A DNA stretch of 64,000 bases from Polyodon spathula (lineage: Eukaryota > Chordata > Actinopteri > Acipenseriformes > Polyodontidae), in contig NC_054535.1 of assembly GCF_017654505.1 (NCBI RefSeq), forward strand, positions 45,327,664 to 45,391,663, in the 5' to 3' direction. Positions within the stretch are counted from its first letter, which is position 1. The number at the start of each line of letters is the position of its first letter. The translations under genes and the position numbers were made by a program. This document shows, in pieces, positions 35,982 to 49,361 of this stretch. The notes below the pieces were generated by a model. The model saw nothing but the letters and a program-made list of their open reading frames with translations, was not told the DNA's origin and made no database searches.

Positions 35982-37090
35982 TCTGACCTTAGGCAGAAAA
36001 TAATTTATTGTCATGAAACTGGAGAAGGATACAAGAAGATTTCCAAGCATTTGAGTATCCCAATTTCAAATATTGTTTCTATTATCAAGATGTACAAGAT
36101 TCATGGTGCTGTCATAATGCGCCCTCTGCCTGGAAGAAAGAAGGTTCTTTCACCAAGAACAAGCAGAAGAATTGTGAGGAAGGTTAATAACAATCCAAGA
36201 TTGACTGCCAAAGATATTCAAAGTGAATTGGCTGCAACTGGGACTGGGTTTCCATTTCAACTATAGGTCGAGTGTTGCATGGTGAAGGTCTCAATGGTCG
36301 CAGGCTAAGGAAAAAGCCGCTTTTAGGAAAATGTCACAAGGACAATCACATTTGAATGATGGATATGAGGTATGGTCAAAGGTGTTGGGAAGTGATGAAA
36401 CAAAAATCGAGCTATTTAGTTACGCTGTCGTTACGTTTGGAGAAAGCCTGGTGAGGCGTACAAAGAAAAGAACACCGTACCTACTTTCAAGCATGGGGGT
36501 AATATCCTTCTATGGGGCTTTTTTTTTCCTCTAATGGCACAGGGAATTTAGTTCAAATACATGTTAAAATGGATTCCATAGCATAGCAAAAGATATTGGC
36601 TAATAATCTGAAACCCTCCGCTACAAAACTCGGTTTAAAGCTCAACTGGACGTTCCAACACAACAACGATCCACAGTACACATCAAAATCTATTTCAGAA
36701 TGGTTAAAGAAGAATAATCTTTGGTATGAGTTGAAGAAGGCTGTGCACAAGAGAAGTCCTTGGAATTTGAATGAACTGGAACAATTTTGAGTAGAAGAAT
36801 GGTCCAAAATCACTAAAGAATCAAGCTAAAAGTGCGCTGACAAATATCCTAATCATTTAGAAGAGGCTATTATTGCTAAAGATGCCTGAACTAGCTATTA
36901 ATACTTTTGAATTAGCAAAAAAGGAGTTTTGCAAAAAAAAAAAAAAAAAAAAAAAAGCTAAAATAAATAATTGTTGTAACTTTTTCCACATCCACAAAAA
37001 AAAAAAACTTTTGTTACAAAAGTTTTTCCTATAATTATTTGTTTTCGATAAATTTCCATTGGGGTATGTACATTTTTAACTGTATATACA
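35982..37090 (+). mobile_element. Second, different Tc1-like element, broken
   Basis: Plus-strand fragments: helix-turn-helix part YKKISKHLSIPISNIVSIIK and GRKKVLSPRTSRRIVRKVNN (36051-36250), VWSKVLGSDETKIELFS (first Asp), LNWTFQHNNDPQYTSKSISE (second Asp), then AVHKRSPWNLNELEQF. The Glu motif region is deleted. It begins directly after the right end of the neighbouring Tc1 element, without its own 5' end. The boundary at about 37090 is approximate. Confidence 0.8.
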
Positions 37091-39180
37091 TATAGTGCCC
37101 AGGTGTTATCACAAATACAAAATAGCACTAAATAAAACTAATAAAACATATAAAACTAAATAAAACTAAATGAAATATAAAAATAAATAAATCGAAAAAC
37201 AATTATAAATCGCGAGGTTTACAGAAAACATACTTTAAATAAATACTTACAATCTTAGTTGTCAAGGCTTAGCTGTTACCATAGACATGGCCTGACTAGA
37301 AATGGAAGCTCTGACTGGCACGTGCGCAGATGTATAATTTGAAGCGAGTTGCTTGGTCATTCAAATTGTGATGAAGAGAAGAAACGTTTGTTTCTAAAAT
37401 GCCTAAACCGCTCCTGACAATTAAACAACATTGCAAAAAATCTGAGCATGAGGGGAGGTATGCAGCTGACGGTGACAAAATAACGATATTCAGATTTTGA
37501 AACCGTCTGCTAGAATGGGAGTCGTAAGTTATAAGCATTAACTGTTTATCCTTTTGGAGAACATTTGGCTTATTTGCTTATACAGTTGAACACGCTTTAT
37601 ATTATGATTGACATGCAGGCATAATTTGTAATATAAACCAGGTTTCACGTTTGCCTATAACAGCACATTGCGAGTGCGAGAAAAAAAGAAAGAAAACTAG
37701 CAGTGAATTAAAGAGCAGTGTTTTATACTGTACATTTATCGTTCTTTACATTTAAGCAAATGCACATTACTGCGGGACAAATACGTTTTGTATCATTAAC
37801 TGGAACAAAACAGTTTGTGTCATTATCTAAAAAAAGGCATGAATTGTTGACTGATGAGAGCCCTCAATTAGATGTTGCACTTTGTGTTTTCTTGTGTGCG
37901 TTTGTATAAGACTGACTATGTTAAATAATTTAGTGACGTTGTTCTTTTATAAAGAACCGTGTCCCTTTAAGACCGCCCACACAGAATTTGACAGGCTGCA
38001 CAAAATGTTAGCTTATCAACCGAGATGAGTATTGATTAGTTGTGTTGGAAATTAATTATATTGTGTGGTTACTTACTAAAGCCCACCCACGCAGCATCTG
38101 ACAGGCTGCACAAGACTTGACAATAAGTGGGTTTATGAAATGGTATTAACTTAAGAGAGGTAATTTATCAACCTATGGTGCATGGCTAGTGGTTTTTTTG
38201 AAAAATCGTGATAATAAACAAGGTATGATATTAAGTGAGTTGATATAAAACGGGTTCATCTGTATTTTGTATTAATGTGCTATTTATTTGTTTTATTTCA
38301 AGTGGTGCAAACTTTGCACTGTAGCAGATTTTGAATGGATTTGAATGAATGAATCTGCTTTGCTTAGTGTTTTAATACTGAGAAACCCCAAGCTTGCTGT
38401 ATACTGTTATATACTTGTATACCTCCCCAAGCTTGAAATACAATTTCTTTCGTTTTTATTTTTTTTTAAATGGTTAGATTGCTGTATTTGCAAATATTAT
38501 AACAGCCCCACAACAGTAGTTCAGTGTTAATATATATGTTTATATGATCTTATTGTATTTTTATAGAGGACATGGGCAGTATTTACTGTAAATAAGCAGT
38601 TAATTTAAATAGAGTTGGAGACTGTGGGGTATTGTTACTGCCGCTAATGAGAACTTATGCTAACTAAATGATTTTTCTGTGCCAGGTCTGTTTATATTAA
38701 AATGTAAAAAAAACAAAAAACAAAAAAAACAACGGATAATGTTTAATAAAAAAATGTATGTATTTAAAACATGATGTATGTAATATACTATTATTGATAT
38801 ACATCTAGTTGAGTTGTTTGATTAATGTGTATCTGTAATAAAACAAAATCAAACAAAATTCGTGAAAAATAAAATGAGAAATAAAAAATTAAAATAATTT
38901 CATTGGACATTCCAAATTGAGGGAAAATAAATACAAATAATAATTGGTCACTTTAAATTTAAAATAAATGAATAAATAAAGACATTCTCATCTGTAACAT
39001 TAAATAATGTCTATGCTATTGTCCAATTAATGGTTTAATTATTGGATTGATTGATGTCTATTATATGTGATGAAGTAGTTTTTTAATTGCCAGTCGCTGC
39101 AACACCTGTTGAAGACGCACTATGTGTCGAAACACACTGTATTTGTTTATTGTTTTGTTTCAGTAATAATCACAAGTTTT
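37091..39180. other. Intergenic, AT-rich, no gene seen
   Basis: Includes two related short blocks ctgacaggctgcacaa (near 37988 and 38098) and many A-rich runs. Nothing coding recognised. Confidence 0.5.
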
Positions 39181-39319
39181 TAAAACAAAATGTAAGAGGA
39201 ATTTGATGTGTAATAGTAGCGGCCAAGTCTGAAAGAAGAAGAGATTTTTGAGCGTGCGACCAACTTCGCATCTACGAGCATCATCGAGGAAAGTACACAT
39301 GGTTGATTAGGCATTGCTG

Positions 39320-40450
39320 TTAACTATTTTTTAACTTTGTAGAGGCTCTTCTGAATTGTTTAGAAGACACAAGAAGAAGGACCCCCAAGGAATAGACGAT
39401 ATGGACTCGGTGTTGCGTGACCAGTTTGTTGATGGTCTGAGAGATTCAGTTATTTGTAGAGAGCTTTAAACATAAGTCCTTCTTGAAGATGGAACCACAT
39501 TTGCTGATGTAAAACGGGAAGCCACCATACGTATGCAGGCTAGCGATGGAGAAGTTGCCATAGTGTCCCAGTGTCAGAAAACCACAACTGAGCAGATGCG
39601 GAAAGATATCCATGACAAACTGGCTTGAGAGATTAGAGGGCAGCTCGTCATCCTGTCTAGAGGGTTGCTTGTAGAGTTAAAAAGGGAGTCTTTAACAAAT
39701 CTGAACAGGTACCCAAAAGATCAGCATAGTGAGGCTACTCCTGCATTCTGGCCCCGGCATGAGCACTCTCCTGATTGAAGGCCACAGCACTTACAGATAC
39801 GTCACCCATGGAAGACCGATTTGCAATGTTACCAAGCCGGGCATGTACAGTGCTATTGTCCTCAGTTGAATGGAGCCCAAGGCAGTGCCCAGCAGCCTTA
39901 GGGCCCCACCGCTTGGGATCAGATGGTGGGGGATGCCGATGGAACTTCCATCCAAGCCTCAAAGAGAGAGACTTTATAGGTGACAGCCCTATCGTACAAG
40001 TGGAACTTGACGGCATCCCCTTTCTTTTCTTGTTGGATACTGGCTGTCAGGTCACAATGCTTTGTGAGGGCTTCTTTAATCTACATTTCAGATACCAAGG
40101 TGTACAGCTACGAGATGCTTCAACATGACTGATGCTGATGGCGGTGAATGGCTTGACACGCCCCTATGTGGGTTATGTCGAAATGTATGTGCAAATAGGG
40201 GATATAAAGCTGCAAAAAGGAGGAATCATTATTGCACAGGATCACTGTTTGTCCTGTGCATCTGCAGCGCTATCAGAAGTTGGGAAGATTAATCCTTGTG
40301 GAGTCAGGAGAGATTTTTGCTGAAACCGATGTTGGTGTGGTGTCAACACAGCCTGGAGTAGTAGACGTGTGCCTTCAGCAAGTTTCTAGCACTAGCGCCA
40401 GCAACGTGAAAGTACCAGTCCCTGTGGAGAGCTGGGACCAATCTTAAGAA
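39320..40450 (+). pseudogene. Gypsy-type gag-protease remnant
   Basis: Degenerate gag, with a zinc-knuckle remnant QCYQAGHVQCYC near 39826-39862 in one frame, is followed by an aspartic protease. The protease reads SPIVQVELDGIPFLFLLDTG (39988-40047) with the DTG catalytic triad, then QVTMLCEGFF and, after a stop, GYVEMYVQIGDIKLQKGG. No RT follows. It could be the gag-protease part of the same family as the Gmr1-like element, which lacks exactly this part, but no shared sequence proves it. Confidence 0.75.
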
Positions 40451-41271
40451 GAAGAAAAGGTACAAACAGCTGCCAGTGTGGGGCGCTATCGAGAGGTGTT
40501 CTGTAGCCATGAAGGTGATTATGGCGTGTGTTCCAGTTTATTATGATAGAATAAGATCAATAAGATACAGTATGTGTGTCCATCCGAACTGAGATTAAAA
40601 ACACATCTTGGAAATGGAATCAATCAATCACTGTTTTTTGAACATTAAACATTTACTATTTTAAGTTTCATAAATATTCTCAAAATGCTCACAGAGCAGA
40701 GTAAATATGTAATCTAAAACAGGACAGCAAATAAAAACAATACATGTTGTTAAGTAATCACACACATGGTACTCTGGAGGAGGACTGTTTTACAGCAGAA
40801 TGAAAAAAAAAAAAGCTTCAGTATTTTTCCACTAGAGGGAGACAATCAAAGCTGGTTCCTAATTGTCTTCGAAGTTGTAGCAGGTTTTTGTTATTGCTTC
40901 AGCTTGTGTCAAGTATTCTTGCAACTTTGTGAATGCATTGCCTTATCTGGGATGTTGTAAAGAAACTGTTGTGGTACTCGCCAGTACTCGCCAGTACTCG
41001 CCAGTACTCGCCAATTCTGTAATAACACTCCCATTATACACTGCCTGTTGTCTGATACTTAATTCACACATTTAACAATTCTCTTGCTCATGTTTGATAC
41101 TTCAATAATAACAAATAAAAAAGTATACATACATTTAGAATGCATACATAGTTCTTCCACAGAGCATCAGCTACTCCTTTTTAACATACCCGTTTTACTT
41201 TACATGTTTTTAAAGCATTTAAGACTGATTAGCTTATTCATTTTGCTTTACCATTATAAAAAGAAAGTGTT
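40451..41271. other. Intergenic with a decamer tandem repeat
   Basis: Four perfect units of gtactcgcca at 40974-41013. Otherwise nothing recognised. Confidence 0.6.
40974..41013 (+). repeat. Decamer tandem repeat, four units
   Basis: gtactcgcca repeated four times without error. Confidence 0.95.

Positions 41272-41318
<47 letters not shown>
41272..41318. repeat. (ATA)n microsatellite
   Basis: About 15 trinucleotide units, immediately followed by an interspersed repeat starting at tttttatatagcgcc. Confidence 0.95.
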
Positions 41319-41525
41319 CATTTTTATATAGCGCCTTTTATAGTGGACCACCATCACAAAGCACTTTACAGAGGTAGGCTGTGAACTGTGCATTATATGC
41401 AGATTCACTTACAATATGACATTGATTTAACATCTCATCCGCAGGGTGGCGCACAAGGAGGTTACGTGACTTGCTCAGGGTCACATAGTGAGTCAGTCAG
41501 TGGCAGAGGTCCTGGATCACACTGC
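41319..41525. repeat. Unclassified interspersed repeat (tatagcgcc...caaagcactttac)
   Basis: The phrases tatatagcgccttttatagt, caaagcactttacagagg and tcagggtcacatagtgagtc are familiar from widespread vertebrate repeats, but I cannot name the family. No coding capacity. Confidence 0.45.
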
Positions 41526-41589
41526 CTGCTTAAAAAGGGCTACAGCACAGAACTGAGTATCTGTTATACATACACTTGCTTAATCATTC

Positions 41590-44500
41590 ACCAGCAGTCT
41601 CTTCTCATGTCTGCAAAGTACCGGTATATCAACCATTACGGGAAGCAACTTGTTGACTGTTGGTGGAGAGAGTTTTACTCTCCAGGTAAAATGATCTAGA
41701 AAGTGCAAGTGCATAATAGACTATCTGAATGAAAAACATGCAAGCTGAGAGCTTTCTTCAATATAGTATGATGCAAGATTGAATGGACATTTTTAAAAGA
41801 GCTTTGAAACAGACTTTATAGTTATAAGCATAAAAAGTTGTCAGGATGTTAACAGTTTTAAACAGCTGTAGCAACATGTCTAGACATGAAACGCTATATT
41901 TTTCGGAACCCCATGGCTTACTCTTTAATGAACAACAGAAACAAAAAAAAAAAACATCCAACAAAGTGACTGTAGTTAACACAATAATTCCATAACTCTT
42001 ACAGGTATTAAATGTTCAGTTTTGAAAGGAACACATGTTATACATGTATAAACTTCCAGATCTTATAATTAAGGAAAAGAGGTGGCATTTTTGTTTCTAG
42101 ACCTAATGTACTGACCTTGATTTGCAGTAGCTTCCATATATGCTTCAAGTCCTCATGTGCTTGTAGGTTTCGTGCCTTATTGTTGGTGTTAATGGCTGCA
42201 TGCCGACCTTTGCCAAGCCACGTTTTAACTTAAACATCAGGTCTGAACAATACCAGTAGCAGGCTAACTAATCTGATGAACAGGAGTGATGACACTGTTG
42301 TTGTGAAGCATGCTATCTTAAAACAATACACACGTGTCATTCAATTCATGGAACAGGACATTTTTTATTGTACATGTTGTGTTTATAGAGTTCTTTTTTG
42401 AAACAAGCTTTTCTTTTTTCTTCATACAGCAAACTATATAATTCTCTCCTGTCAGACAAAAAGGTATTGAATCTGGGATCCGGTAAAATATGACACAAAT
42501 TAACCCCTGTGCATAATCATCTTTTCAAGCTCACACTTTAAGGTTATTTTACTCCTGAAAGGCTACATTATCATAATTTGGTTAGAATTATAAAATATAT
42601 TTTCAGTTAATTCAAAAAGTAAAAATATTAAAAAATATACCGGCATGTAAACATGTTAGTTTGATCAAAAGACATTTTAACTGTATATAAAATTGGATTT
42701 TTAATCTTTATAAGGCTGTTTTGGGGAGCCGCATGTAATAGACCATGTAATTTGTGTTCCACGTTTTAACAAGAATAAAAGTGCAAGTGTAATGGCATAA
42801 TGGGGGAAATGAGAGCCATGACCATATTGTCTTAATAAGCCACTTTACAGAAAGTTTTATCAGTTCAGGTCTCAGTAGTTCTTTGTGGATATATGTATTG
42901 GAACCTTTATTAGCTTTCCCTTTAAAGCCAAATAAAAGAACCAGCATAGACACTCATCTCCAGAAACTGTTCCCTGAAACACAGTGAATGGTAATGCCTG
43001 CCCAGCAGCTGCTTGTGCTTCACTATACCTGCTTTGATGATGACCAGCCGACTTCAATCTAGAGTGCTGTCCAGCCTGCACTTCGATCTACTGCTAAATT
43101 CTAGAGCACAGTAAAACATGTACATCAAGTTGGATTTATAGGAAGAAAAAGCACTAAGCAATTACACAAAGACAGTCAACAAAAAAAATGTGTATCTGTA
43201 GTTAAAAAAGTCACCAGCCAAGTAAATGTCAGTCAGCATTATTCATGTCCAATGCACATTTAGGTTGTGCATGCTTTTCTAGAAATTAGCCATAGATGCT
43301 ACCAGGATTATGTGTTTCCAGATCATTTAGTTTACTAATTTTAAGAGGAATTCATGAAGAGCAGACTCGGTATACAGTGTCTCCTTTATTGCGATGTACA
43401 GGATCATGCAGACTGTAGCTGTTTCCATATACACCCTTATAACGCCAGAAATTGGAATCTGTTATTCAAACATATGCTAATTAATGTGGTATCAAAAACT
43501 AGGGTTAGTCAGTTTAGGTTCTTCTTGTGTGAAGAACCATAGCCTACAGTCTTTCTAGAGAGTGAAAACAGTATTTACGATATTCTCCTTGTAGTGTCTC
43601 ATTATTATCAAGGTTGCTCTGTGCTTTGACAGGACAGACCGCATGATGTATTAATGAAGCGCAAATGAGATTACGTAAAACTTGAAAAGAAATTATACAG
43701 TTTCAAATTATAACACGTTATACAGAAGTTTCAAATTATAACACTTTCGAATTATTATAAAATGGAAGTACAAAAGCCAATGCAAGGCTTCCTGTAAGTG
43801 CATTTATTTACTTGGTGGGCCACTGGTGATAAAAATCCATACTGAACCTAAAAATAATATTTAACAACCCAACAATGTTTGAGTTATTTTATAATAAAGA
43901 GTTTGTGTTCCATTGCATGCAATCAGTTTACGTACTGCTACTTGGAGTTTACACAGGGTTATTATTTATCAGGATTTGATTCCAGTCATTGATTTGATCA
44001 TGATCATTGAATGCACTTTACTGAATACCCAGTTTAATACTTCAGATAGTAGCAAGAATGAAAAAGTAGCTTATTACAGAAAATAACGGTGGGGCAATTT
44101 TTCACCAATGATCTTTTTTTAAATAGATTGCCTGGATTTTATTCTCAACCGTCTCTGTGCAGTGTATAGGTTTGCATGGACATGCATTATATTAAAGTAA
44201 GCAGTGCAATTTGAAATACCAGGATCAGTTTAAAATATAAATAATATTTCTGAGTATAGATAATATCCACACAGAAAAAAAGTAAAAGGATTACAGTAAC
44301 GGTTATACTATTTATATCTATGTGAATGCCACACCATGTACATTAAATTAGAAAACCTGCAGTGATTTCTGTAAAACTCAAATTTTACAAGTTAAACTTG
44401 TGCCTAGTGTTTAAAAATGTGAACACAGCGAATGGCTGGACAACTGTCCAGATAGCAGATCAAATTGGAAAATATTGATACTTGATTTCCAGTGCTAAGA

Positions 44501-44818
44501 CATTACTATGTGACTAAGTGGCTTAATGATTTATAAAATCAGTAATATATCAAAAGAACTTGAGGATGAGTTTCAGGTTCTGTTCAAAACAAGCAGTTTG
44601 CACTGTTTTTTTTAATCTTAATTAACAGAACTTTAGACACAATCTGTTAGACCCAAGAAGTGACTGCTCAAATAACAACATTATAAAGTATTAGAGTATT
44701 AGACTTTTTTATTTTTTGTACTTTCAAGATTTAAGGCATGGATGCGAAACTTGTGTACAATGTTAAATCAAGTTAACACACAGATTTCCATGTACACGTA
44801 CGTTTCACCCATACTTTA
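41590..44818. other. Intergenic, nothing recognised
   Basis: Scattered short open frames without family features. Small direct repeats of tttcaaattataacac near 43700-43745. Confidence 0.5.
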
Positions 44819-44820
44819 TA

Positions 44821-46053
44821 GAGTGCCGAGAAAAAGTCTGTGAACCCCAATGATAATTATGGAAATTCCACAGTTTTACCTTGACAGCCGCATTGAATCA
44901 AAACCAGTCTTTTCTTAAATATCCAATAGGGTTTATATTAACCAATTCTCATCAGTCTAGAAAGGGTTACAAAGCCATTTCTAAGCATTTGGGGGCTTCA
45001 CCAATCCACTGTCAGACAGGTAGTCTATAAATGGAGAAAGTTCAAGACCACAGTCACTCTACCCAGGAGCGGTCGTCCTACCAAAACATCTCCAAGAACA
45101 AACTGGAAAATCATCAAGGAAGTCACAAAGAACCCCAGAGTAACATCCAAGGATCTGCAGGCCACTCTTGCTAATGTGAGTGTTCATGACTCAACTATCA
45201 GAAAAAGACTTAACAAGAATGGTGTTCATGGAAGGATAGCCAGGAGGAAACCACTGCTCTCTAAAAAGAACATTGCCGCCTGTCTGAAGTTTGCCAAAGA
45301 GCACATAGATGATCCACAAGACTTCTGGAACAATGTTCTGTGGACAGACGAGGTAGAACTTTTTGCTCTCAATGAGAAATGTTATGTTTGGCGAAAACCA
45401 AACACTGCGTTCGAACTGAAGAACCTGTGAGAGTGTGATGGTTTGGGGCTGCTTTGCTGCCTCAGGACCTGGACTGCTTGCCCTCATTGACACAACCATG
45501 AATTCAGCATTTTATCAGAAGATTCTAGAGGACAATGTCAGGCCATCCGTCCGTGAGCATGCAGCAAGACAATGATCCTAAACATACAAGCAAAGCTACA
45601 AAAGAATGGCTGAAGAAGAAGAAGTGCTGCATTTTAGAATGGCCTAGTCAAAGTCTGGACCTAAACCCCATCGAAATGTTGTGGCAGGACCCGAAGCGAT
45701 CTGTCCACGCAAGGAAGCCCTCAAATGTCACCAAGTTGAAGCAGTTCTGGAAGGAGGAATGGGCCAAAATTCCTCAAAACTGACCAACAGTTCCAGGAAA
45801 CGCTTAGTTTAAGTCATTGCTGCTTTAGATTCAGTAATTGAATCTAAAGGTTCACATACTTTTTCACACATGGATATTGAATGTTGAATCATTTGTGGAT
45901 AAATACATGTTGAAAAAGTATCATGTTTTTGTGTCATTTGTTTAATCAGGTTATCTTTGTTTGTTATTAGGACTTAGATTAAGATCTAATAACATTTTAG
46001 GTTTGAACTATGTGAAATATGTAAAAATCCTAAGGGGTTTTTTCTCGGCACTG
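44821..46053 (+). mobile_element. Tc1-like transposon with both termini, transposase broken
   Basis: Ends gagtgccgagaaaaagtc and (reverse complement) cagtgccgagaaaaaaccc are inverted repeats flanked by TA on both sides (44819-44820 and 46054-46055). The plus-strand transposase has HDSTIRKRLNKNGVHGRIAR, NVLWTDEVELFALNEKCYVW (first Asp), [20 protein letters not shown] (second Asp) and [16 protein letters not shown] (Glu). The frame breaks near 45430 and 45530, so it cannot make a full protein. Confidence 0.92.
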
Positions 46054-46055
46054 TA

Positions 46056-48418
46056 TATCTTAACCTAAAATGGCAGAATGTGAAAATCGGCTACCTTGAG
46101 TCTTGGTGAACACTAGTTTTAGTCATTGTCTTCTCAATAAATTATTATTTTTATTCATAAAACCGATGCATAAAAATGTAATTTCTTGCTTCCTTCATGA
46201 CACGTTATTTTATTTTGAAACTACGTATGCGATAAATTTTGCAATATTTTGTTTATAAATTTTACAATACGGCAGATACTCTTTAACTTTTCAACTTAAA
46301 ATACTGTAGCGTGCATGGGGAAGGCAGCAGCAGGGCTGGTAGGTGATGATATACACTCCTTGCAAAGGAGCCGGCTCTTTTGTACAGCGGTATCAGCGCT
46401 ATGCTTCAGTACGAGAAGTCCTGGGTGTAAAATGTAATGCATTTCAATATTTTTTATATTAAGTATTGGTAATATGTTTGATATATCAATTAACAGTGAT
46501 GGCTGCATGCGACTGGCTAAACATAATTGTTTAGTATTACAGATTTCGGAAATAATGTCTGAAGGACACTTGTGCAGCTTCACTGATGAAGTAAGCAGGG
46601 TTTAATATCTGGAGTGAAGACAGGATCCAACGAGCACTAAATGGGCAGCAGAAAAAATCTGTTACTACAACAGGGCGTCAACTCCCCCCCCCCCCCCCCC
46701 CAAAGTACACATGATCCTGTGAGAACCACCCACTGTTTCAAGCAAGTGTAAATGCACCGTACCGGCGGTACAGACTGGCCCAGAATCTTATCAGAAAGAT
46801 TCCGAAACGCTAGTGTGAGCGCACTACAGTAATATGTTTTTTACTTCTCAGCACCTTGGAGATATTGTGTAAGAATAACAGAACTGTTCTGTTTACCTAC
46901 ATTTCCCAACATCGTCATAAGCTTATCCTGTACACTCTGGACCCTGACAGACTGATAAGAATGGTGTGAGGGTGTGAGCAGGGTGTTAATACATTTCAGC
47001 TCTAGTTATTGGTCAATCTGTTGTGTAAGTGCTGATTTGTTAAAACCTCAGAGAGTGGAGTTGCGTCTCCATTGCACAGGTGGAACATAAAAAAAGAACT
47101 AACAACACTATGACAGACTGAGTAAAGTGTAAGCAAGTTATAAAGTAAATTCAGTGTAATTATTTTTTTAATATACCCACTGCTTCACTTCAGGATTACA
47201 GATCATTCTGATCTGCTATCAAATGGATGGACTCTGTGTCATCCACTATTGAAGCATTTACTGTATATCATGGAAGACACCACCAAAAACCAGTGAACGC
47301 TCTGGAGGAGTTACAACTGTTTACAGGCTGAGGGCTTAAATTCAAACCCAGGATTTCTTAATGTCCCAGAACGACTCAGGAAATAACAGGACAGGTGCAA
47401 CCCTAAAAGAAATTGCTTAAACAATGTTAGTGAAGTGGAGAATATGAGAGGGGGCGTGTGAGCCTTGAGCCCCCATTGCTAGTAACTTAGCCCTCTTTTG
47501 AGCAGAATTATAATGCAACTGAATTGATCTAAAAAGTCTAATTGTGATTAAGTATTTATTTTGTAATCATTTTAAAATCAAATAGGTTAGTATTACTCGA
47601 CATGACTTTTTGGTGATTAGTTCAAAAGCACATACTAACTATTACACTACTATTAGACAAAAACTGGATCCAAGCAGAATACAAAGGAAGGCTGTTCAGA
47701 AAGCATCGCTCAGCTATCAGCTTACACTGCTGCTAAACTATAATAAAGTTGAAGACCTTTGTCCAACTGACTTGGAGCTGACCTAGTGTATTGTCAGTAT
47801 GAGTATTTAAGAACAAAGTCTTCTATATTAAAACTGTTTGCAAGAGTCCAAGAGTCAATGTGCATCTGAATTGCAGTGAACTCAGCAACGCTTGTCATTA
47901 TTGGCCTCTCTCAAGCTGAGATCAGTGCAGAATAGGAATTGACTGGCAGTAGAACTGAGCCCACTGTAACTTGTGATAATATGAATAGAATAGTGTATGT
48001 CTCAGAATATATTATCACACAATACTATTCGTCTTGTGTTGGTTTGGGCAGTAATGCTCCACTGGTGCAGCCCATATGCTATTTTATATATTCTGTGTTT
48101 CTTAAAGCATATAAAAGTTAATAAAACATAAAACATGTATTTATTATGTCAGTTTTCATATTTTGCAAATGTAATCGATTATCAAGAAATGTAGAACAAA
48201 GTGTTTATTTTATTTCTATTGTTTTTATTCATAAACTGTTGAAATAATGTATATTTATATTTATATTATTAATATTAATATTAATATATAATAATATATT
48301 ATTTTTCAATATAGCGTTCTGTTTCCATGGCAACATATAATATCAAATCACACTTTAAGAAGTCATATTATTTCGATAGTGGTAGTTCCACTCATATATA
48401 ACCAGTGATGAGAACCCC
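46056..48418. other. Intergenic, nothing recognised
   Basis: Contains a poly-C run at 46685-46700 and an AT-rich patch at 48248-48310. No supported gene or element. Confidence 0.5.
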
Positions 48419-49088
48419 TGTCCACACTACATAACCGATCTCGACAACTGTACTCAAAAACATTCTAATTAACCCAGCTCAAAGCGTCTACACTAAAGTA
48501 CTGTTTCATGTTTAGTCAGGCTTATTGCATACAAACACTATTAAAATAGTTTGATTACAGTTTGTAGCAGCGCAGTGGACTGTGGGACTTAATGTTATCT
48601 ACCATGCACCTACTTGATGGGATCCGGTGTGGTGTTATTTTGCGGTATGCATTAAAATGTGGTATGCGTTAAATGTAGTACACCTGCCTGGGCATGCGCA
48701 AATGATTTTAGCTCAGAAATCAAGGAAACGCCCATCTGAACGGGGTACGATGAACTGAGGCTATACCACTATCAGTGTATATTGACAAATGAAAAAAAAG
48801 AACTGGTACAGTACATAAACTGGCATATGCATTAAAAGACTCGAAATACAAATGTACCACTTTTTGACAGCATACCATTTTCTGACCTTACCTGGTCATG
48901 TTTTGGTATGCTTACCACATTCTAAAAATGTACCACTTTATGGCCCTACACCGGCCTCGAGACTACCCTGTGAAGTTGTCTCGAGTACGGTATTAAACGC
49001 TGTGTAGTGTAGATGTTAACGGTATCTAGTACTTTTAAGTCGGTTTAATTAAAGGCAACTAATGCTGTTTAAAGGCATAGTGTGGACA
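48419..49088. mobile_element. Non-autonomous inverted-repeat element with nested element
   Basis: Ends TGTCCACACTAC and, inverted, TGTCCACACTAT. Inside, 48622-48957 has its own ends, ccggtgtggtg and (inverted) ccggtgtagggc, with gtatgc and gcatac words mirrored across it. No coding capacity. The superfamily is unknown because no target duplication could be fixed. Confidence 0.55.
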
Positions 49089-49361
49089 TAAAAGTCTCAT
49101 TACAGCTCTAAAATACATCTTGCATTCTGTTTGTCGAATACAAGTTTGTATTTACTATATTCTATGTTTTTGTGCTCAGTAGTATAGGCATACATAGTTG
49201 CTTTTTATGTAAATGATGAATACATTGTATTATACGTTTCAGTGTATAATATTTATTTCCAGAAAACTTTTAAAGTACTAATACTGCATAGGTTTAAAAA
49301 TATTATTGTAACAAATATAATGATATTATCAACAGTGCGGTTAGTTTAATGTTTATATATA

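Noticed and set aside
40974..41013. Decamer repeat as a CRISPR array
   Set aside because: No spacers, and this is vertebrate nuclear DNA; it is a simple tandem repeat.
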